Below the pieces are notes generated by a model. That model searched no databases. It saw nothing but the letters and a program-made list of their open reading frames with translations, and was not told the origin of the DNA. This document shows positions 1-12,700 of a stretch of 64,000 nucleotides of DNA, piece after piece (position 1 is the first letter of the stretch; every line of letters begins with the position of its first letter). The stretch is taken from assembly GCA_037013495.1 (NCBI GenBank), contig CM072807.1:9613001-9677000 (forward strand). Reading direction: 5' to 3'. This DNA is from Hippophae tibetana. Its lineage: Eukaryota > Streptophyta > Magnoliopsida > Rosales > Elaeagnaceae. Both the position numbers and the translations under genes were made by a program.

Positions 1-379
1 CTTTGAACTATGTTATTAATATGACCATTGAGAAATGTTTTAAAAATCACTATTTTGAGTGCATTTATCCTTGTTTTATTTCTTTTCTTTTGCTCGAGGA
101 CTAGCAACCAACGAAACCCTTTTTGTAACTTCTGGGTCCACGTCGGTGTCACACAATGAAAGCCCATTCAATTATATTTTTGGAAGAAAGTTAAAAAAAA
201 TGATGTGATTGTTCTGTAACAATCTGAGCTGAAAGTTAAGAGACTAAGACGATAGAAATCAAAAAGCTTAAGGAATATAAATGCTGGATTAAATACCATC
301 ATCAGTCCAACAAGATCATCCTCGATAAGTTTCTAGTTTAACTTGAGTAGATAAGAATTCCATAAGCAAGAAGACATAC

Positions 380-2417
380 CGAACAACGCTAGATCTGTGA
401 CCAAATAACTTCACAAGGTCCAAAGCTCCACCTGCCCTACTGAGAAAGAGAAAGAGGGGGAAGACAAAAATTCAAACAGAGTTATTAACATATATCAGTT
501 TTTTGGTTGTACCTTTCATATTGGCTTTTTAATCTTATTTAATTATGCATTAGATCACTTTAAATTTGGTTTATAATATCTTGTTAAAGTTTCGTGAATT
601 AATCAATCATTAAATTGATCCCCCTTCCCATCGTCTTGTTTTTTTCTTCCAAAGTCCTAATTTCTTACTTTCGTACACAACACTTTATCAACCTAACTCA
701 GTATTTTTAGTTCATTTATGCATGTCTTGTTTTTTTCTTCCAAAGTCCTAATTTCTCACTTTCGTACACAACACCTTATCAACCTAACTCAGTATTTTTA
801 GTGATATGCATGTGTGTGCTTGCAAATTGAGTGACACAAAGGAATACAAAAGATGATACAAAAGGGAAACCTGGCTGGTACAAATTCAATTCCGCGGCGA
901 CCTTTCTTGCTTATTCTGCTTTCTCTTGCTGAAGCTACGCTTTGAACTGCAAACTACAAAACAGAAATATTGAAAGATTACAGGACAAGAGTAAAAAAAC
1001 TGAAAATAAAGACAAAATATTTGAACTAAGATAATAAAGCAAAATCACGCAACAACTCAGAGGGAAGTAAAACTAACCTCATATAGTTGTTCTCTGATTG
1101 AACAAGCAATTGCAGGCTGGTAAAAGAAAAATAAAATTACTAAGGAAGTAGAATTTTTTTCAGAAAATACAAAGAACAATGGGGAATAGCCAGAGGAAAA
1201 AGAGGGGGAATGACTAGGGATGGGAAGATGAGGAGGGAGAGAAATGTGTGAATCACAAGATAAAGTGCAAAGTTAAATTTCAGTATGAAGTCTAAAGAAG
1301 CAAGAAAATATCCATAATTGACGCATGCTAAGACCTGTCTGCACTCACAGTTTAGGTCTTATGAGTATAAAAATTAAATTCCTTCATGTGTGGATGCCAT
1401 GGTATAGTTGTACTTACTCCAACCTCAGGGTCTTCAATACCTAAGTCTTTGCACATGGTTCTAGCAAAATCCTCAGGGTCACTCTCAAAGTTGTTGAAAT
1501 CCTGGTAACTCATCAAAATAATGTACTTATAAGAAGAATGCATATCATAAAAGCATGAATGTTGATCAAAAAACATCAAATATTAAGATTTCAGTCACAG
1601 GATGAAACACAAGATTTTACATCCTACCCATAAAAATTGATCCTTAATGAGGGTGTTGTTCACACGAAGATCAAGCTGTGATAAAGATAAGACATAAAAT
1701 AGGTGATCTTGAAGAAACCCAGCATAAAAAGTTTAAGTGGGTAACGTAAGAGAATTAATAACTTTAATAATATTAAAGAGAAGCAAACCTTAATAGGAAC
1801 TATCTTCTCACCAGCAAACATGTCCTGGCCTTCATGTGAGCGAAAATCAGCCAGCTGAGACTAATGTTGAGAATACTAGTAAGAAGTCATGATGATTTAT
1901 ATAATAAATTAAATAAAACCATTGAACTCAAAATCCCACACACAAAATAAAAAGGGAAAAAAAAAGTAGATTTGCCTGTATGGAGGCAGCAATAGGAGTA
2001 ACGAATGCTGGAGGAAGCTTCAAATCTTTCACTGTCCTCTTTGCAAAAATTGTGACCTCAGAATCGGGATCTAAAAATAAAATCATCGGAAGAAAGCAAA
2101 AGAGCTTAAATTGAAATTATTGTAATCTTCTGCTTATGTGATTAGAAATTAGAATAACAACAATACCAAAAGGATTCCAAGTGAAAGCATCTTTGTATCT
2201 CTGGCCATCTACTTCAATGTCCAACCTTATTGGAACTAAATTCTCTGCTGTTGGGCTGCCATTATCAATTTATCAACATCAATTTTTTCCCCATGTACAA
2301 ACAGGCATAACAATATGATTACAACAAATATCAAACGAAATTTTTATAGGAATTGACAACTAACATTCTGAATTTGACAGCAGTGCTCTTCGAGAAAGCC
2401 AATGGTTGCCCCTTCAT
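380..2417 (-). CDS. BSH: BSH, SNF5/INI1-type SWI/SNF chromatin-remodelling subunit (3' partial)
   Basis: Core subunit of nuclear SWI/SNF (BAF-type) chromatin remodellers. Nine exons read right to left: 2365-2417, 2167-2255, 1976-2070, 1789-1860, 1628-1675, 1418-1501, 1078-1116, 871-953 and 380-436, all in phase, giving 206 codons plus two bases. The start ATG at 2417 opens [17 protein letters not shown]. The two SNF5 repeats are visible: the first contains [20 protein letters not shown] and [13 protein letters not shown], the second contains [20 protein letters not shown] and [19 protein letters not shown], followed by [11 protein letters not shown]. Plant BSH proteins are about 240 residues, so roughly 30 C-terminal residues are missing. 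The last visible exon ends at a good donor (379/378), and no matching exon was found in 1-379, so the terminal exon should lie left of the window. Intron 3 (1861-1975) starts with GC instead of GT. Family identity is firm from the conserved text; exon ends are inferred from frame and splice signals. Confidence 0.93.
633..803. repeat. Tandem duplication of about 91 bp inside a BSH intron
   Basis: Two adjacent near-identical copies start at 633 and 724, each beginning GTCTTGTTTTTTTCTTCC and each running through CAACCTAACTCAGTATTTTT. Only a few substitutions separate them, so the duplication looks recent. It lies in the intron between the last two visible BSH exons and should be removed by splicing. 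Confidence 0.85.
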
Positions 2418-3180
2418 CACCTCACCTTTTGCCCTTCACCTTCAGGATGCAGCCATTTTTTTCTCAAAACCCTCCTCTCTAAAATCTCTTATTTGATAAA
2501 GCAACAATAAAATATACTAAATGAGTTGTGATGATCCCTATGTATATGACATCCATCTCCACCCTTAATAACCAAAAACAAAACTAATATTTTTCTGATC
2601 GGTATGAATATTAGTTGTTTTTCATTCCGTAATTCCAAAAACAATATCCCAAAATTCCTTTTCTACGAAATCTTTAGTTCTTCATTACAACATTGCAAAG
2701 TCTTAATCATACAAAACTCATAAAAAATTAAAAACCAGTAATTCCAAACCAAGATTATGAAAAACCGGACAATTTACAACAAAAACCACCAAAATTTCCC
2801 AGCGTAAATTAACTAGGAAGAGCAAGCGCATAAGTTCAAGAATTTATAATGAAACTATGAGAGATTAAAATATCTGAAAGAAACCAAAACCAAAATGCAA
2901 TTTCAAACACAATACTAGCACTTGCAAATCAGTAGATCATAATCAAATTAAACCAGCAAAAGCAGAGCAACATAAGATAGTTTATCTCAAACAAACCGAA
3001 ACCCTAACCCCAGTAACCTAGTCAGATGATTATGTTGTCACTCTTCCAATAAAAAAATAAACGAAGAAGAAACAAAACAGACTTACCTCTGCAAGCTGAA
3101 CACCAGAGAGAGAGAGAGAGAGAGAAAGGGCTGAACACCAGTAGCAGAAAGCCAGAAAGCAATAGAGTAGGTAGACCGAA
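2418..3180 (-). other. 5' leader of BSH with a likely leader intron and a tiny upstream ORF
   Basis: Reading the minus strand, a strong donor (CAGAG|GTAAGT) lies at 3087/3086 and a plausible acceptor (TTTTAG|AGAGG) at 2479/2478. This suggests a leader exon upstream of 3087 containing a GA/CT run (about 3110-3125), an intron of about 600 bases, and a second leader segment from 2478 to the start codon. That second segment contains a four-codon ORF, ATG GCT GCA TCC TGA, at 2442-2456. The intron holds only A/T-rich sequence. The transcription start is not defined by the sequence. The structure is inferred from splice signals alone. Confidence 0.5.
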
Positions 3181-5865
3181 TGTGTACTAACAATACGGTG
3201 TCGTATTATAAAACCCTTTTTTGAACGGAAAAAACAAAATCAACAAAATTAATACATTTATAATTTTATTATTTATATCCAATATTTTTATTACTATAAA
3301 AATATTGCATATTATTTTATTTTAAAGGTATTTAGGTTGCATCAACTAAGAGGTACTGTATTTGAGTTTAGGTAAGATTTTTATTTTTATTTTTAAATTC
3401 CCCTATTATCTTTAGGCTATAACAAGAGTATATATATGATTAAAATAAAACTATGGAATTTATATATTATGAAAATGATGCCTTTTTTCTATTATCTTGC
3501 TTATTTTTAGAACCTTGACTATTTAATGAGAATAGTCAATTATTTTAAATTTATTGAATTTATAATTTTGACCTTTATTGTCTTTTTTTGAAGTATAAAA
3601 CACTGTCATTGGGAATGACATGAATCTATAATTTCTATGTATTATCAGTCCACTGTTTATTAAAATTAGTTTTCATTTTTTTTCCTACCAAAATTGAAAG
3701 GATAGAGTTACTCTTTTTGAAGTACAATCATCCTTGTGAAAAAAATAAAAAGTCTCATCTTTCAAATATTGAAGGAAGATATGACACTTGCGGGCCTTTG
3801 CTTATACCAAGACTTATCAATATTTATACAGTTTTGTGCTTGTATATCATGTTTTTTAAGATTTTAATAATTAAAAACACCACGATAAATAACTATATTT
3901 TTAAATTAAATGATTAAATTAATTTTTAAATATTTTTTTAATTAAACTTATCATATGATTTTTATATTATTTTATTAATAAAAATTAGAGTTATTATTTT
4001 AATCATTATTCTTTACCTTTAACAACAATCTCAATATTTTAACGTGTCATTATATTTAAATTTTATTCATATTTTGGTTTTAATATAAATTTTATCTTTA
4101 TTTAAATAATAATATTTTAATCACGTGATTTAAATAATAATATTTTTATTATAGTTTTTAATAAAATTTAATTTCTTGTTCTTTTATTTACAATAATTGC
4201 AAGAAAAAAATCATTTTTTATTATAAAAAATTATAATTGCTCAATACAATTAAATCCAAATTATTATCATTATAACGTTAATTATATCATTTTAAATCAC
4301 TTTTATATATTATAATAATAATTAATGTAAAATTTATTTATTAAATATAATTATATGGTTTCAATTATACTTACTAATAATATTACCGATATTAAATTAT
4401 AAAATAATATCTATATTAAAAAAACTCAAAATCTCAATTAAAATTGTCTTGTTACGATGTAGGTTGTGTTTGGTTCGTAGAATTAAAATATAATGAGAAG
4501 AAAATGGTAATAGAAATTGAATTCAATAAAAATAATATTAATATATTATTATGTTTGTTTGAGTACTCTAATTAAAATAACAATAAATATTAAATTAAAA
4601 TTTTATAAAATTATAAATAAAGTAAAAATAATAATTTTTAAATAAGATAAAATAATAAAAATAAAGTATTTAATATATTTGTACTGTTGTTGAAATATTT
4701 TACATTTTATTTAAAATTAATTGTTAAACTAAATACATAAATATTCTTAACCATTTATATTATTTATCTACTAAACATTACAATATATTGTAACTTTAAA
4801 TAAAACAAAAAAATTATTTCAACGTGAGTAGTGAATAGTCCAAATAATAATCTTTGTTTTTCCTTAAAAATATTTTATATTCCTCAACGTGCTAGATGAG
4901 TAGAAAAATAATTCAATGTTTATATATATATAAGTGTGTATTTTGTAATTTTAGATGAGTAGCAAATATAATTTAATGTTTAATTTTGTGGATATATATG
5001 TATGTATTTTGTATTTTTTGTTAAAAAAATTAACTATAAAATACATTATGATAAAATTGAATTAATATTTTTAGTTATTTAGAATGAAAAAAATAAATTT
5101 TATATTTTTAAGATTTTATTTTTTTATTTCTGCATTAAAATAAATATAATTTTAAATCTAAGTTTGTTTTTTTGTTTTTTGTATTTTAAAAATTATTTTA
5201 ATATTTATTTTTCAAAATTTTGAATTTACTATAAAAAAAATATTTGCAATTAATTTTTTTAAAATATTCAGAGAATTATAAATATATATTGAACTAAAGT
5301 GTATATTTTGATAAATTATATCACATTATATATACTTTAAAAGATAAATAACTAAAATTACATTTTGAAGAATTACAAGATTTATAAAAAATTAATTTTT
5401 TGAAAAATAAATAATAAAAAGAATATTTTAAAAACTTTTAATCATAAAAATAGTATTATTTTATATCCCTTAATATAATTTGATATTAAATTAACATTAA
5501 ATATAATTTAATTAAATTTTGTGATATTATTTTTATTATTATAAATTTTAAAGTGTTATTTTTTTTTATGAAAAACTTTCCCGAAATGTATTTATTTATT
5601 TATTTTTATTTATACTTTGCTTTCCTTTCCGGTTACTTTTCTACCGTTAGAGGTTCAAAACGCATAAAGCTGGTGATTTGTCTCTCGAAATTAGCCAACT
5701 GTCTCTCTCTCCACTCTCAACTACCCTTCCAAATTCAATCCCACAATGACTTTCTACTTGTTCAATATCTTAAATTTTCCAAAAAAAAATAAAAATTATG
5801 GATATGAAAAATTGAGACTTTGACTGGACATCGTGTTATTAGTTGTTATATATTTATTATTCCAT
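3181..5865. other. Intergenic DNA between BSH and the Spinster-like gene
   Basis: Very A+T-rich spacer between two divergently transcribed genes, so it should hold both promoters. No protein-coding signal was found. The block 4464-4782 resembles a short non-autonomous transposon and is listed separately. Close upstream of the Spinster-like start codon there is a less A+T-rich stretch with CT-rich tracts (5690-5730) that could belong to the promoter or 5' leader. No certain TATA box can be singled out against this base composition. Confidence 0.6.
4464..4782. mobile_element. MITE-like element (TGTTTGGTT family), copy 1
   Basis: Begins TGTTTGGTTCGTAG and ends near CTACTAAACATT, an imperfect terminal inverted repeat. 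The interior is A/T-rich with no ORF and resembles 26364-26701, including the shared stretch TTTTACATTTTATTTTAAATTAA (with one base differing between copies) near the right side. The ends are approximate and no target duplication was confirmed. TGTTTGGTT-type termini are common in plant hAT- and Mutator-like MITEs, but I cannot assign the superfamily. Confidence 0.4.
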
Positions 5866-8800
5866 ATGGGCATAGAGGAAAAAGCAGAGCCATCTTCTAC
5901 CGACCAGCCTAAGGTCACGCCGAAAGAAACAACCATGACTAGTATTTCCACTGAAGCTCCAGCTCCTTCATGGTTCACTCCTCTGAGGTACTTTCTTGCT
6001 TTGTTACTACTTTTCTTGCAGAGATTTAGGAAAAAAAGAAAAGAAGTTTTTGGGTCTTTGGGCGATTTTATTATATGGGTTTGCAGAATACAGGTTAGAA
6101 TTTCAAATATACTGTATTATATTACTTTGCTTAGTTATGTTATGTTATGTCCAAATAGGTTGGAAATTGTGTTGTCACAGAAGGGTAGTTAAGCTTGCAA
6201 GTTAGTTTTTTCTTCATAGGGTGTAATTTTATGATAGGTTGTAATTTTATACTTGGTCAAAGTCAGCACTCTATGTTTGATTGGATGCTGAGAAATGAGC
6301 TGGAAAATGGGATGGACTGCGGTGTTAAGATTGGCATCTGAGTGGAAATTAAGTCGTAGAATTGGAAAAGAAATGGAAGTTTTATGTCTTCTTCTGGGTC
6401 TGGAGAAGTAGGTGATGATTGAGCTTACAAGTTCTTCTTTTTCCTCATCGGCTATAGTTTATGATTGGTCAAAGCCAGCACTGTTTGTTTGATTGAAGAT
6501 TTGGTTAGATGCTGAGAAAATGAGCCGGAAAATGGGATGGCCTGTGATGCTAAGATATGCATCCTGATAAAGAAATTTAAGTTTCAGAATTGTTTTAATT
6601 TATTTTCAGTTGTTTTGTCATTTCCTTTTTTCATTGAACTCTGTGTTGAGAAATTACGCAAATTCTCGATAAACCAGATTTATGAGAAAGCAAGAATAAA
6701 AATAACACACAAATTTGATAACGGAGTTCGGCAATCTTGCTTACACAAGGTGTTTACAACACTCACAACTCACAATCCAATTGCACCTAAGAAAATTACT
6801 CTCAATTTTCTCTCACAAAAGTTTTTCTCTCAATTGGAATAAACACTTTGGATGATTAATTCATTACAATTACATATCTATTTATAGGAAAATTCACTCC
6901 TTAAATTAATGGTTCCTTGAATTGCTCCTTGAATTAAGCTCCATGTTTTGCTCCATGTTTTACTCCTTGTTTTGCTCCTTAATTTGCTCCTTAAATTAAG
7001 GAGCTTTATAACAATCTCCAACACTGAACTTGAATTTACATTATATCCAGGGCTTGGAAATTTATGACACGCTTTAGAGTAACAGGTTTTCAAAATTCAT
7101 GAATTCAGCATCATGGTAGATCAATTTTTGCTATTCTTGCAGGCTACTCATAGTCTTTTGTATCATTAATTTAATAAATTATGTGGATCGAGGAACAATT
7201 GCGAGCAATGGTGTCAATGGGTCTCGTGGAACGTGTACCAAAGATGGTACATGCACATCTGGAAGTGGAATACAGTAAGACTTTCTTTAAGGCCTTTTCT
7301 ATTTTCATTTTGTCCTACTTTGCTGGAATAAGGGTTTCTTTTTCCAGGTATATGTATATATTTATGTTTGTTGAGTAGGTTTTGCCGTGTGTCAAAAAAT
7401 CAGTTAAGCATTCCCACATATTTTAGTATTTATGGAAGGAGGTAAGAGTCCATTGTTTCCTGAAAATATCTTGAGTTGGAAGTGGCACAGGTTGTTACGC
7501 AATTGATGGGTTTGGAGATGAAAGTTCATATAGTTGATAGAAACTTTGTGTATATTCTTTTTGCTTAAACTCAACTTCACACATCTAACAGATTGCATTT
7601 AAGCTTTAGAGCTGCTTGCATCATAGTGTATTATTCCCGTTTTGATCTCATTTACACTCTTTATTTGCCATGTATATCTAGGCATGGACCTCAATTAATT
7701 TTACAATTATAATAAATGTCTACTTTTGTAGCTGCTTCTATCGTTTTTGTTATGATTTGATATTTAGATCCTAATTCTCCCTTTTCAGGCACCTAATTTT
7801 TTCTTTCTTTTATGTTTCCTTGCATCACTTTTTTGCAGTTTTTAATTTATTTTGTGTTAAGGCACATAAAAGCAATAAATTTCCTGGCTTATATTACACT
7901 CTTTTTATCAAGGGGGGAGTTTAACCTGGACAATTTTGAAGATGGAGTTCTATCATCTGCTTTTATGATTGGACTTCTTGTGGCTTCTCCAATATTTGCT
8001 TCACTAGCAAAGGGGTAACTTTTATTATGTCTTGTATTATTTTCCAACCATGGCAAAAGTCCAGTTGCGTGGTTTAAGGTAACTTACATCGATATTTGAA
8101 TTGAATTCTGCAGTTTAAATCCATTTAGGCTTATTGGAGTTGGATTGTCTGTTTGGACTCTTGCAGTAGTTGGTTGTGGCTTGTCATTTAACTTCTGGTC
8201 CATTACAATTTGCCGGATGTAAGTGTCTTTTCTTTTTGGTTTTACTTTTTCATTTTTTGAGTAATCCAGCAACAAATAATTGCTCGATATGAAAAAATGT
8301 TAAAAAGCTCTTTTCCTCCAAGTGACATATTTGAGTTGTAAAATATGTATGGTTGCCTAATCTCCAAAATACATTCCTTTCTCCCAAACCTAGTCATGTT
8401 GATTGGTCAAATGACCGCGATTGATCTACTGTTGACTGAATTTTGCTGGGGTTGACTGCCCGTTGGTTGGAGATGACGTGGACTTTATCCTTTGTATTTT
8501 TTCAGATGATTACATCTAGATGAAGTCTCACACTCTCACTTACGATCTAGATTAGGTGGGGCTCCATCTGGATGAAGCATAAGGCTTCATCTAAAACAAC
8601 TAAATGAAGTGGGCTTCGTATTTTTGCTGTGTTATTTTGGCAAGAATGAATTTATTTTTTTTAGCAATTTTTGTGTTATTTGAGAAAAAATCTCATTTAG
8701 CAATGATAAAAAATGGAAAATAGTTCGACTATTTTTATTACTTTTGGTGGTATGGGCAGGCTAATTGGTGTTGGTGAGGCTTCGTTTATAAGTCTTGCGG

Positions 8801-9751
8801 CTCCTTTCATCGATGATAATGCCCCAGTTGCTCAGGTTTTGTTTTTCTCTCTGTCCGACCATTCATGGTAAATCTGTTAGATATTTCTTGATTACTATTA
8901 CAAATATTTTGTTGATCCAACTATATTAGTTCATTCCCCGTTGGCCATAAAAACTCCTGTATTTCTTTTGCTTAGAGTCAGTTTTATTGAAATACGAATC
9001 TTTCTCAGTGAATTGGAAAAACCTTGGTATTGTTGTCTGATAGGAAACAGATATTACCCTTTTATCTTTGATATCTGTTCTGAATACTGTTATATAGCCT
9101 GATTTAGTTTTATTTCTTGTATTCTTTTTAACCAGAAAACAAGGTGGCTTGCAATATTCTACATGTGTATACCTTCAGGTTATGCACTTGGCTATGTTTA
9201 TGGTGGATTAGTGAGTTTCTATACCTAATTGCTATAGGATTTTAGTCAATAGATAAGTTGGCGAGTCAAAAATCACCCTAAAAAAAGAACTGTCTTTTCT
9301 ATTCTTGACCTACAAGGCTACATCTCTTGTTTGCAATACCTTTTCTGCTCCTTGAATATTCTCTCTCCATTAGGTTTCCTGTCCATATTTCAAGAGGAAA
9401 CAAATTTTGAAAAATGTAGTGAAGGAAAAGAAAAAAAACAACAAAGAGACAATTATCAACTGTAGTAGCTATAGATTTTTTTTGGCTTGAATATTTTAAA
9501 AAATAATAGATGAGGGGTGGGTATAGATCCAATCTAGCAGCAGTGATGCTGCTAGTCTTGATATAGATGTTTGTCTTTCATTTCTTATACATAGAGTTTT
9601 TGCTGGGAAATGTTTGGTACATAGGTTGGAAGCCATTTCAACTGGCGATATGCCTTTTGGGGGGAGGCGATTTTGATGCTGCCATTTGCTGTTCTAGGTT
9701 TTATTGTGAAGCCTTTGCAGATGAAAGGTGCACCTTTATTTCTCATTAATG

Positions 9752-9794
<43 letters not shown>

Positions 9795-12700
9795 AATATG
9801 AATTTTCCAATTTTCTGCAAGTTCTAGCTGTGCCACACTAATGTTGTTTTACAGGTTTTGCTCCCATTGACTCAAAAAAAGCACTAACAGCAGTGGAGAC
9901 AGCTTCCTCTGATATCGATGGTGCTGAATTTATGTTTTTTTCTTTTGGTATTTTTGTTTAGTATCATGCAGGATGACTTTTCTTTATGATTTGTTTTTGT
10001 TACATTTCTGATTGGTTTTCATTACGCATTAATAAACTCATGAGTTTTGTGGCACGTGGCTTGGTAGTTTTATAACTGTGTCTTAGTGGATAAATGTTGA
10101 CTTCACATCCTAGCTTATCTCCCAATCTTTGCAATGAAGCTTTGTACATCTGAGTTCATGCTCTACTTTCAATATTCTTGGTATTTTATTAGATCAACTT
10201 GCTCGGTGAAAATTCAGGTTTAAGTTTCAATCTGGTTTGTCCAATAGAAAAAATCTTTATAGTAAGATTATAACTATTTGTTCCTTAGATTCTGCTTCTT
10301 ATGAAAACTCAACGAAAGGGAGTTATTGGAATTTTTTTGAAAGACAACGCTTCATTTTTGTTTTTCCTCCCAAGTCTTTCATTTGGAAATCTTTAACTCA
10401 TTGAAAACTAAGCACTATGGATTTTCTTTCAATAAAGGAGGCTCTACGATGTTATCACCTCACTGGTGTATCTTATGCAAAACAATGAGAATTATCAAAT
10501 CGTTTTTTCTTAATGGGATCATACACTCAATGGAACCAGCTAAATTGTTGGAATTTCTAATTGGTGTACAGATTCAGATGTTTCAAATGACAAAGGTGGT
10601 TCATCGATGATGAGGGATGATCTTGAAGAAAATAGATTGCATATGCATTCCAAGTGAGGCACAATATTTTCTGTTAATTAAATTAATTTGTTTTTATTTT
10701 TTATTTTTTTGGCTAATCAAATTTGTTGTTAGTTATTCAGCCCGTAAGTTTATGCCAACTTTTATATATATCAGAACTGCAATTTTTTCTTCAGTTATAA
10801 AACTGACTTTGAGACTTAATTTTATAGGAATTAGGAAGCTCTAATGTGTCTTTGTACTTTAAAATTAAGAGCTCTAGTTAATGGACTGGTTCTGGTTGTA
10901 CTAAGAATAGTCAGGAATTACATTAACTCGGACTGGTTGTACAAAGAATAACCAGGAATAACATGTGAAGCAATTAGTTTCTCCTAATGTAACTAGTAAT
11001 ATTTTAAATTTTTGCCTGGCCTTACATATTTTTCTATTTATACAAAATAAACCAAATGTGAATTAAATGTTATGATAAACATCTTTTCAGCAGGTCAACT
11101 ATAGGAACTAGAATGAAGAATCAAATTTTAAGATTTTTTAACGATATGAAGGTTCTTCTGGCTGATAAGGTCTATGTTGTTAATGTACTAGGTATACCTC
11201 TTCAGACAGCTTTATGGCTGCAAAATTTCAGAATTTTTTTTTTTCATTTTTCTTTTTATTAGTTGCTAATTCTTTGATTCTTCTAAAAGTTTAAAGTTTT
11301 CTTCTAGGCTACATAGCATACAATTTCGTTATTGGTGCTTACTCATATTGGGGACCTAAGGCAGGTTATAATATATATCATATGGTATGTCCTCTCTTTT
11401 GATTTGATTGTCATACGTTAGCATAATTAAAATATCACTAATTGGATATTTCAACTTTTAATTAACATTCATTAATAATCACAAGTCCATCATTTTCTGG
11501 GTTTATTTGGAACCGCTTCTCCTTTTAGTTGAAAATGCTTTCAAATGGATCAAAACATTTTCAAAGTTGTTTAACAATTTCTACTAGAAGTGCTTTCAAA
11601 AGTTTGAGAAGCATTATTTGTGCTTTTAAGAACAATAATGGGAGAGATAGTTTTGCATGCATGCTTCCATTTTAAAATAGTTATCAATGTGCTACTCAAA
11701 ACCACTTCTCTTGAAGCCACTTCTAAGAGAAGCACGTCCAAACGGACCCTATGTTTATTTAACTTAAAAAAGGCAATATTTTTCAGACAAATGCAGATAT
11801 GATGTTTGGAGGCATTACAATTGTGTGTGGGATATTTGGCACGCTTGGTGGGGGTTTCCTTCTGGATCACATGACAAACACCATCTCGAATGCTTTTAAG
11901 GTAGTTGCTTTTCTGTTTATTAAAAGCAGTTTCAATAATCTTTCCTTTTATTCCCCTCCATCCTTCCCCATCATTTGTTTTCCATTTTGAAAGTTGGTTA
12001 TCTGTTTTAACTCTCGTGTTGCTTCTTGGGTTCTCAAAACGTATCCATTACCGTCTTTTCGTCGTAAAAGAGACAGTATGAGTGGATATTTCAATACAAC
12101 AACCTCAATAAAAGTTAAAATTATGGCTTGTCATTAAAAGCTAGATGGAATCACCACACGGTCTTTTTAATTATTATCGCTACTTTATCTGATTATTATT
12201 TTTCTATAATTTCCAACCTTTTCCCTACTCTTTTTATTCCAGCTTCTTTCAGCAACAACATTACTTGGGGCAATATTTTGCTTTAGTGCGTTTTGTTTCA
12301 AGAGCATGTATACGTTTCTGGCTATTTTTGCAGTTGGTGAATTGCTCGTCTTTGCTACTCAGGTACGGTCCTTTTACTTGTGGGAGATTCTTATTATTAA
12401 TTTTCTTGATAAAGATTTATTAAGTATTTTGCTATTCCTGCTTCATCTTTATGGACTTTTCATGCTTTCTTTTGTAGGCTCCTGTTAATTTTATCTCTCT
12501 CCATTGTGTTAAACCTGGCCTGAGGCCACTATCTATGGCCATTTCCACAGTTTCAATTCACCTTTTTGGTGATGTACCTTCTTCACCTCTTGTCGGTTTT
12601 CTGCAGGTTTGCCTTTATTACTTTCGATTATTACGATTTTTTTTTAACAAGTGAAATTAATAATGTTTATTGGTAGTTTCATATTTAAATGATTAAACTG

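Larger units (their letters stand above)
5988..7142 (+). other. Long first intron of the Spinster-like gene
   Basis: This 1155-base intron holds two repeat features listed separately: a diverged direct duplication (about 6189-6355 and 6421-6590) and a possible solo LTR (about 6641-7025). ORFs within it have no recognisable protein similarity and the flanking exons join in frame across it, so I call no gene here. Confidence 0.8.

Noticed and set aside
1..379. Search for the last exon of BSH at the left edge
   Set aside because: No minus-strand text resembling the expected C-terminal end was found; the exon is taken to be outside the window.
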